Source: Chiridota heheva
Lineage: Eukaryota; Echinodermata; Holothuroidea; Apodida; Chiridotidae
Length of the DNA: 64,000 nt
Direction: 5' to 3'
Assembly (NCBI GenBank): GCA_020152595.1
Contig: JAIGNY010004413.1
Location: 105,001-169,000, forward strand
The translations under genes and the position numbers were made by a program. The notes beneath the pieces were generated by a model that was not told the origin of the DNA, ran no database searches, and was given only the letters and a program-made list of their open reading frames with translations. Positions 58,401 to 64,000 of this stretch are shown piece after piece. Within the stretch, counting starts at the first letter, position 1, and every line of letters starts with the position of its first letter.

Positions 58401-61400
58401 TGATGTTTTTGTTCCACCTTGTAGGCTTTGAGGATTTGGGACTAAAAATCCATTGCAACAGATTTTCATCATGCAAAACTCATGCAAAAAAATATACATC
58501 TAATTTTGCAAATCAGAAAAAAATCACTTATTTGTGAAATGTGTAGTTTTTATTCATGCAATAATTTATACACCTACTTTCATCTTTCAGTTTTCCTATA
58601 AAGTCCTCTTTCTTGTCCAACTGGTCGGCCAATCTCCTGGCAGAGTCCAGAGCATCTTGGGTATCAGACAGCTTCTCCTGTATCTCCATCTTCTGCCTGA
58701 ATAAATGCTCTGCTATCTTCTCCTTCTCTTCGGCTCTCTTCTGATATAGTTCTATTTCCTGAAAAATGCTGAAATCTTTTTCTGTGTTAAATAAGAATTT
58801 AATGATAAGTTCATTAGTTCTGCAGGTTCATCTTAAATCAAATAACAGCAGAAGGTTCGAATTGTTAAAATCAAGTATTCAAATGTTATATACTATTAAG
58901 GAGATATTTAAAGGAAAGGTATCATCCCATGAATAAATTCAGAAGTGAACACCACCATGCTAGAAACATCACTTCCTGTTTTCAATTTTCCTTATCGATT
59001 GCGAAAGATCTGTGATGTTATCGATAACATATGTAGGCCCATATGTTCAGTCCTGCGAATGTGTCATCAATAACATCGCAGAGTTCCCATGATCAATAGG
59101 GGAAATTGAAAACTGGAAGTGACGTTACCAGCATGGCGGTTCACTTCTGAATGTATGGGACGATACCTTTCCTTCAAACTTTAAGGGCTATATCAGATTT
59201 GTATTCAAATTTTGGGACTTGAAATCATTGTAATTGCCATGTAAATTTTGTAAAAAGTTATTATATTTTCCAAGTTCATAGATCAAAGTTCCAATAATTT
59301 TCAATACATACAATATATGTTATATAGTAAGTGGAAGGCAATTCCAGACCTTCATGCAATTGGATGAATTTTCTCATCAACATACAGCTATTGATTGCTT
59401 TTCTAATATCTGTTACAGATAAATGTTGTTTGTAAGGTAAGCTAACAACTTTCCTTCAAATGATTTTGCAAAGCATTTAAAATCAATGGATCTGGTAATG
59501 AAAATAGATAATCTTTGAACTGATGTCATCACACATGTTGTATTCTTTCTACACAAATAGGTCTGAAAATAAAAACTGTAAAATGTCCAATTTAATGGTA
59601 TTGTTTGCCATTTTAATGATTGCAATGAATTTTAACAAAATGTCTAGCTAATTCAACCTCAAGATGTCAATACTAGTAAGAATATACATTTGCATTCCCT
59701 AAGTACCTTAGCTTCTCACCAAAGCAATGCCAGATTTTAAAGATCCCTTACACTTTAAGTTCCCGCCTCTCAAATGGTACTGAATCTTTATAAGATTTAT
59801 CAAGACTTGATTATCACATACTTTCTGTCAGGTAACCAAACACCTATTTCAAAGGTCTTTAACTTCACTGTTCTGGCAACTACTGTCATCTCAAAACATG
59901 CATAAAAAAAGACCAGTATAGACTAACCTTTTTGGAATTGTTCGAGCACCATTTGTAGATTTGACAGGGAGGTAGCGTATTGATTGGCCTGTTCCTGGGT
60001 AGCAGCGAGTTGTACGAGCACTTCTTCTTTTTCATTTGAAATGGATGACAATTGATCAAGTAAATTCTCAATTTGTCTGGATGCTTCATGACTGAGGGAC
60101 AAGAAAATACAATGACTTACAACAATCACAAGCATTATTTCAGCTTCAGAATCTACAGCTTCTGGTTTAGAGTATAAGTTAATTACATGTTAGACAGCTT
60201 TAGTAGATGTTATTGACCATTTTTCATGTGTTGAAATAATAAACAATATGTGGTCTAAAATCACCAATATCTTCAAAGAGAAGAAAAAAGAAGGTCTTTC
60301 ATACAAAACTTGCACAACCACAAATGTTTCAATTTGATTCTGGCTTACTTGGCAGTCTGCACGGCTGTAGAGCTGTCCCTGAGGGAATCCTCATTCTGAG
60401 CTAGTTTATCTCGTAGAATCTTTTCTCTGTCCTCTGCCTGAAGCACCTCAGCCATGTAGCTTTCCTCAACCTGAAGCAAGTGACTACGTAGTCGTTCTAG
60501 TTCTCGATTCAACTTCTGCTCACGTTCTTTGAAAGTATTTATCTGTTCATAAAAATTTTAAAGTAATTTAGCAGCTAAGTCTCAAGAGAAATAGAAATTA
60601 AAAAACAGAAAAATGATTACCTTTTTAAGCTTTCAAACTGTTTTTGTTTTAAGCTCTACCATTGGTGATGGGCTAGCGACTTAAAAATATTAAACCAGTA
60701 ACCTTCTAAATGTATATGCTTTTGCTATAATAGAATGTAGACTTCAACACTTTTTGACTGGATGAAATAAAAGCAAGTTTTTCTTGGAAGTCTTATCATT
60801 TTTTTTATGAGGTCAACTTCTCTCAAAATAATGCACTACATCAAAAAAAATGAAGATAATTCCAATGTACATCTCGCAAATAGAAAGTAAGAATATTGTT
60901 ACATACCTGTGATTGCAGTGCTTCCATATCACCATGGTTCTTCTGAAGGGCCAACACAGCTTGGTCCCTCTCATGCTGAAACAGCTGAGCTTGCCTCTGC
61001 ATTGCCTCTGTCTCCCTCAGCATCCTCTCAACCTCTCCTTGAGTGCCCATCTCTCTCTTATGAACAATAGATGTCAGAGTCTGATTCTTCTCCCTCAAGG
61101 CCTCCATCTCAAAGTCCTTCTCCTTAACCTGCATTGCGAGCCTGTTGCTCATGTCTTGAAGTGACCGAGTCTCTGCATCTTTGTTCATGATGTTATGCTG
61201 CATGGTCTGGTTCTCCTGTTTGATGCTCTCAATCTCTCTCTGGAGGTTGTGGAGCTGGGGTGTTGTGGTCAGAAGTTGGTTCTTTAAAGAGAGGACCTCC
61301 TTCTCTTTACTTTCAGCAACTTCCTGAGTTGTTCGTAGTTGGTTGGTCCTCTGTTGAATCATGGCATCTTGTTCTAGTAATCCTTGATTTTGGATATCTA

Positions 61401-64000
61401 TTTGCTGCCTAAGAGTTGCGACTTCTGACTCTTTCTGTAGGGCCTTATTGGTTTTTTGATTGATTAATTCATCCTGTTCTGACATAGCCAACTGCATTTT
61501 TTCCAACTCTTCTCTTAGCTTCTTAACTTCATGCAAATCCTTCTCCTTTTGTGAAATAATTTGATTCACTTCAGCATCATTCACAACACTTTTATTCTCA
61601 AGATCATTCTGTAAATCATCATCTGATATTAAAGCACCCTCTTCCTGTTGTAATACTGAAGCCTTCAGTAATGGTTCTTGCATTGTCACCTTTAAACCTG
61701 CTCTAAGTGAATCAAGTTCTGTTTTCAAATGTTTGATCTCTTCATCTTTTTTATTGAGTTCCACTTCACTGATCCCAGTTCTCACTCCACTCTCCTTTTC
61801 CTCTGTCTCCTCTTTCCTCTTCTCTAACATATTAAAACTCTCATTCAGGTCTGTATACTGCAGTTCCAAATCAGCAAAACTTTGCTTCTGTATTTCACAC
61901 TCATTTTTTATTTCTTCATACAACTCCCCTTTTTCCTGCAGCTGTGACTGCAAATCAATCAGAGACTTATCCTTTGTTTCAACATCTGTGGTTAAAGTTT
62001 CATTCAACTTCTGCAGCTGAATAGACCTCTCACTTTCTGCAGTGAGGACACCTGCAAGTCGCTGAACCTCCTCGTAATACGCTACACTCTCATGATGCTT
62101 CTGGTGGATGCTCACCACCAGCTGGTCCCTCTCCTCTTTCAAGATCTTATTGTCTTTCTGATACTTTTCGTTCTCTTTGAGCATATTTGAAATGTCAGAA
62201 CTTTGGTTGGGAGCAGAGGCTTGCAAAACTTCTAAAAGTGAATCATTCTTTTGCTTCAAGGCACTAATCTCAAGATCTTTATCCTGGATGAGACGGGAAA
62301 GATTCTGTAAAGCTTCCTTCTGCATGTCTTTTCTTGGAGACTGAAGAGCCTTTTGAAGCTCTCTGTTGTCTTCTTGAGCTTTCTCCAGGGCTAACTTTTC
62401 AGCAGTGATTATCTTCATCATTCTATGAACTTCATTTTTTAGACTGCTACACTCCCTTGTCTTTTCGTTTAAAATCGTGACCATCTGATGCCTTTCCGAT
62501 TCAAAATTCTTCTTCTGCATTTGCAGTTTGTGGAGATCCACCAAAATGGTGTTACCCATAATGCTCTTAGATTTATCATCAAGCTTCTTCAGTAATGACT
62601 GGATTTCTTCTTTAGCAGTATTTAATTCCTTTTCTCTTTCTTGAACCATTTTCTCTAACTGTTTCTCTGAATCACTAATGGCAAGAGGTTCTGGGTCTGA
62701 AAATTCTGACCTTGATTGCACTTGAGAAATATTGCTATCACCGACAGTAATTCTGTCTGCTTCATTAACCTTAGATGAAGATAAACAATTTATTACTCCT
62801 TCAGATGGAAGTATATGATTATCTTCGGATTGCACATGGTGCCTAAGATTGTCAACCTCACTTTGAAGTTGCTCATTTTTACCTGTCTTTTCAGACAAAG
62901 TTTTGTTCAATGAATCTTGATCTGATAACAGCTGGTTTATTTTACTTTCCTTTCCTTCCAATTCCTGTTTTAAATCCTTTGTTTTTGTTTCCAGAGATGA
63001 CGTCTTCTCCTGCAAGACTTTCAAAGATTCATCATAAATATCCACCTCACTCTGAAGCTCCTCCCCTTTCTCCTTCCAGGCAAGAACTAACCCCTCCTTC
63101 TCAGCAAGACGTTTTTTCATCACTACAACTTCTTCCTTCTTCTTGTGTATCTCACTTTCCAACTTTGTCACAGTATCTGTTAATTGTGTAAGCTCCCCTT
63201 CTTTCTCTTGTAACCTCTGTTCAAATTCTTGTGACCTCTCACCCTCTTGTGCTCTTAAATTTGTTATCTGATCCATCTTTTGTGTCAATTCTGAAATCCG
63301 TTGGTTTGATTCACTTTGCAATTTGTCCATAGCCTCATCCTTTACAGTCAAGAGAGTCTCTAGTTCGTTTTCTTTCAGCATAAACGTTTCACTACTCCCC
63401 AACATTTCCTTTTCAATATCCACCAATTTTCTCTCCATTTCCTTTATTTGTAAATCTTTCTGACTATTAATCTCTCTCAAAGTTCCAATTTCTTGTTCAA
63501 GATCTGTTATAAGACCCAAAGTCCTCCCATTAGTTCCTTCAGGTTCACTGTGTTCCACTGATTCAAACTCTTCAATTCTACTTGTAAGCATCTCTTTCTG
63601 TTTCTGCAAGTGCTCAAGCTGTTCATGCATTTCTTCGAGGTATGCATGATCTTTCTTAAGTCCTTCCGCTTTCCTCTTCTCATCATCCAAAGCTTGTACA
63701 AAGAATGCATTTTCTGAAGCCAGATGTTTGATATCACTCTCCTTCTCCTTCAGTACCTCAGTCAACTGTTGCTGATTCTCCAGAGTTGTACTCAAGATGT
63801 CTTTCGTTCCGGAGAGATCAAACTCCAATTCTTCACATTTTGATCTTAATTCTGATAATTCGCTCTCTTTTTCCTTGATGGACTTCTTATGTTTGTCTTG
63901 TTCTTCACCAAGTAAGCTTGAATTAACATCTTTACTCTCACTTAATTCATACACTGCTTGTTCATGTTTTAACAAGTGATCTTTTAATTTTCCTTGAAGT
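52028..64000 (-). CDS. TRIP11: TRIP11 / GMAP-210 golgin, 3' part (8 coding exons, 5'-incomplete)
   Basis: The exons in transcript order are listed separately. Joined in frame they encode about 1,443 residues ending at TAG 52030-52028; the human protein is near 1,980 aa, so the N-terminus (with the curvature-sensing ALPS motif) lies beyond the window. The first ~1,150 residues are heptad-rich coiled coil. Diagnostic segments match vertebrate TRIP11 in order: LNRELERLRSHLL, EVLQAEDREKILR, QYATSLSNLQMVLEQF, ALDSARRLADQLD, ETKVDK, KNLFINYFHAP...NEVIHLIGSVL (GRAB), GGWLSGWFGRRSRS, FTQQFVHFLELEST and the terminal IRDVLK. The family is a cis-Golgi golgin that tethers vesicles, binds Arf1-GTP through GRAB and supports ciliary traffic via IFT20. 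Intron phases agree at every junction except one with two possible acceptors (exon at 58578). Confidence 0.93.
52439..53080. other. TRIP11 last intron
   Basis: No recognised element. Confidence 0.6.
53081..53179 (-). CDS. TRIP11: TRIP11 post-GRAB exon
   Basis: Acceptor TTCTGTGCAG before 53179; donor CAG|GTAATA. 33 codons, phase 0 at both ends. GGWLSGWFGRRSRSTPPSTP corresponds to the vertebrate W-x2-G-W-L-G...S-x-P-x-T-P segment. Confidence 0.92.
53270..55990 (+). mobile_element. CR1/Jockey-type LINE, antisense in a TRIP11 intron, broken
   Basis: Read on +: the endonuclease C-terminus with CDVNIDLL (53306), SLIDHIFTN and SDVSDHYPMF (53430-53520). Then RT motifs: NNQFGFRSNHAT (54200-54235), LFLDHSKAFDTIDHS (54306-54350), MGVPQDSILGPLLFLIYINN (54513) and LLLFADDTTAYL (54605-54640) with its FADD box intact. 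Then thumb text (HLKHFLPKSALLTLYNSLIL) and the C-terminus (YRTHTAPLNKELDILKLFDL). The 3' tail is AATAAAAATAAATCAAATCA near 55965-55985. Frameshifts occur near 53625, 54080, 54350 and within the 15-bp array, so it is dead. The 5' end is not located. Confidence 0.85.
55063..55225 (+). repeat. 15-bp tandem repeat inside LINE coding sequence, 11 units
   Basis: Units of GCCCTTAGGAACATA, reading ALRNI in the LINE frame. Ten units are 15 bp and the second is 13 bp, giving 163 bp. The 2-bp loss puts the later units in another frame relative to the upstream RT. Confidence 0.93.
55990..56167. other. TRIP11 intron between two transposons
   Basis: Nothing recognised. Confidence 0.5.
56168..56618 (-). 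mobile_element. 3' end of RNase H-type LINE (subfamily A), minus strand
   Basis: Reverse complement of the 22760-23220 part of the subfamily A copy, including CNNCHCTLTVHHVLLAC and PLYNLPRASLAPHNSIAEFF. The A/C-rich tail becomes GTTTGTTTGTTTGATGAGG at the left end. It is 5'-truncated and lies in the same sense as TRIP11 within the intron. Confidence 0.88.
56873..56987 (-). CDS. TRIP11: TRIP11 GRAB-domain exon
   Basis: Acceptor TGGTTTACAG before 56987; donor AGG|GTAAGG. Encodes PLVKNLFINYFHAPEAKK and NEVIHLIGSVLNFSDEDLAR. The F-x-P...EV..L.GS.L pattern is the GRAB region that recognises Arf-family GTPase at the cis-Golgi. Confidence 0.93.
56988..57702. other. TRIP11 intron
   Basis: AT-rich, no recognised element. 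Confidence 0.55.
57703..57784 (-). CDS. TRIP11: TRIP11 short exon before GRAB
   Basis: Acceptor TTTTCTCAG before 57784; donor AA|GTGAGT. Encodes GKRDSELHEYRKRFEEVSSA and AETKVDK; the last residues match the vertebrate GKVDK just before GRAB. Confidence 0.9.
57785..58577. other. TRIP11 intron
   Basis: No recognised element. Confidence 0.55.
58578..58758 (-). CDS. TRIP11: TRIP11 coiled-coil exon, uncertain 5' boundary
   Basis: Encodes ELYQKRAEEKEKIAEHLFRQ through LADQLDKKEDFIGKLKDE; donor AAA|GTAGGT. The best acceptor (TTTTTCAG before 58758) leaves the junction with the previous exon out of frame. Using the next AG (AAATAG, exon start 58751) restores frame with no other exon. Alternatively a microexon of 3n+2 bases lies in the 59927-58759 intron; the human protein has about 6-8 more residues here. 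The exon is certain, its first bases are not. Confidence 0.82.
58907..59178. mobile_element. ~270-bp palindromic foldback MITE in a TRIP11 intron
   Basis: Terminal TTTAAAGGAAAGGTATC (58907) pairs with the complement of the right end (GATACCTTTCCTTCAAA). Pairing continues through CATTCAGAAGTGAAC, CCATGCT and CACTTCC to a centre near 59040 (GGGCCCATAT). Arms are about 125 bp each with scattered mismatches. No coding capacity and no convincing target duplication. Confidence 0.82.
59179..59927. other. TRIP11 intron remainder
   Basis: Nothing recognised. This is the intron where a hidden microexon would lie if the frame-restoring acceptor is not used. Confidence 0.5.
59928..60091 (-). CDS. TRIP11: TRIP11 coiled-coil exon (SLSNLQMVLEQF)
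   Basis: Acceptor TTGTCCCTCAG before 60091; donor AAG|GTTAGT. Completes the split codon from the previous exon and ends with one base of a codon. QANQYATSLSNLQMVLEQFQ is nearly identical to the vertebrate segment. Confidence 0.92.
60349..60542 (-). CDS. TRIP11: TRIP11 coiled-coil exon
   Basis: Acceptor ATGAACAG before 60542; donor AA|GTAAGC. 64 codons plus two bases. INTFKEREQKLNRELERLRS, then HLLQVEESYMAEVLQAEDRE, aligns with the human coiled coil. Confidence 0.92.
60907..64000 (-). CDS. TRIP11: TRIP11 large coiled-coil exon, open at window edge
   Basis: It is open from base 64000 without a stop (reading LQGKLKDHLLKHEQAVYE at the edge) to the donor CAG|GTATGT at 60907/60906. It gives 1,031 residues, rich in E, K, Q and L with heptad spacing and few prolines. 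The segment QRQAQLFQHERDQAVLAL near the end matches the vertebrate protein. One very large internal exon is also a feature of the vertebrate gene. Confidence 0.93.

Overview
The window is nuclear DNA from an animal, probably an AT-rich marine invertebrate. The evidence is split genes with GT-AG introns, orthologues of vertebrate genes, several kinds of non-LTR retrotransposon relic, tRNA-derived SINEs, DNA transposons flanked by TTAA, and an unusual density of minisatellites. The phylum cannot be fixed from the sequence. An invertebrate deuterostome is my guess only. There is no operon, CRISPR array or bacterial gene.

Two cellular genes are visible and they converge. (1) A TMEM179-family four-pass membrane protein on the + strand: four coding exons from 19536 to 40990, complete at 224 aa, spread over 21 kb because introns 1 and 2 are full of transposons and satellites. 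(2) The 3' part of the TRIP11/GMAP-210 golgin on the - strand: eight coding exons from the right window edge down to the stop at 52028. It covers about 1,030 residues of coiled coil, the GRAB (GRIP-related Arf-binding) region and the C-terminal tail. The N-terminus lies beyond base 64000.

Layout: 1-5000, two decayed LINE relics. 5000-19500, no recognisable gene, with short tandem repeats and a dispersed repeat that ends in a hairpin. 19.5-41 kb, TMEM179. Its intron 1 holds a nested stack: a dispersed repeat array, two 3' ends of one LINE family with clear target duplications, and a 2.6-kb TTAA-flanked DNA element with a two-exon ORF of unknown function. Its intron 2 holds two ~100-bp relatives of that element, a 4.5-kb relative that has swallowed a 1.9-kb foldback, a 42-unit 21-bp satellite and a 22-bp satellite. 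Intron 3 has a tRNA-derived SINE. 41-52 kb, between the convergent genes, are a 21-bp array, a large 41-bp array, a SINE carrying a 13-bp expansion and a 13-unit 49-bp array. 52-64 kb, TRIP11, with a near full-length but broken LINE, a LINE 3' end and a palindromic MITE in its introns.

The two genes have no obvious functional link beyond both acting in membranes. The most interesting material is the TTAA element family with its unexplained ORF, and the repeated birth of minisatellites inside older transposon sequence, including a 15-bp codon block inside a reverse transcriptase gene and a 13-bp block inside a SINE. All long open frames over 30.8-32.3, 34.86-36.7 and 37.2-37.9 kb are products of satellites whose units lack stops and are not called as genes.
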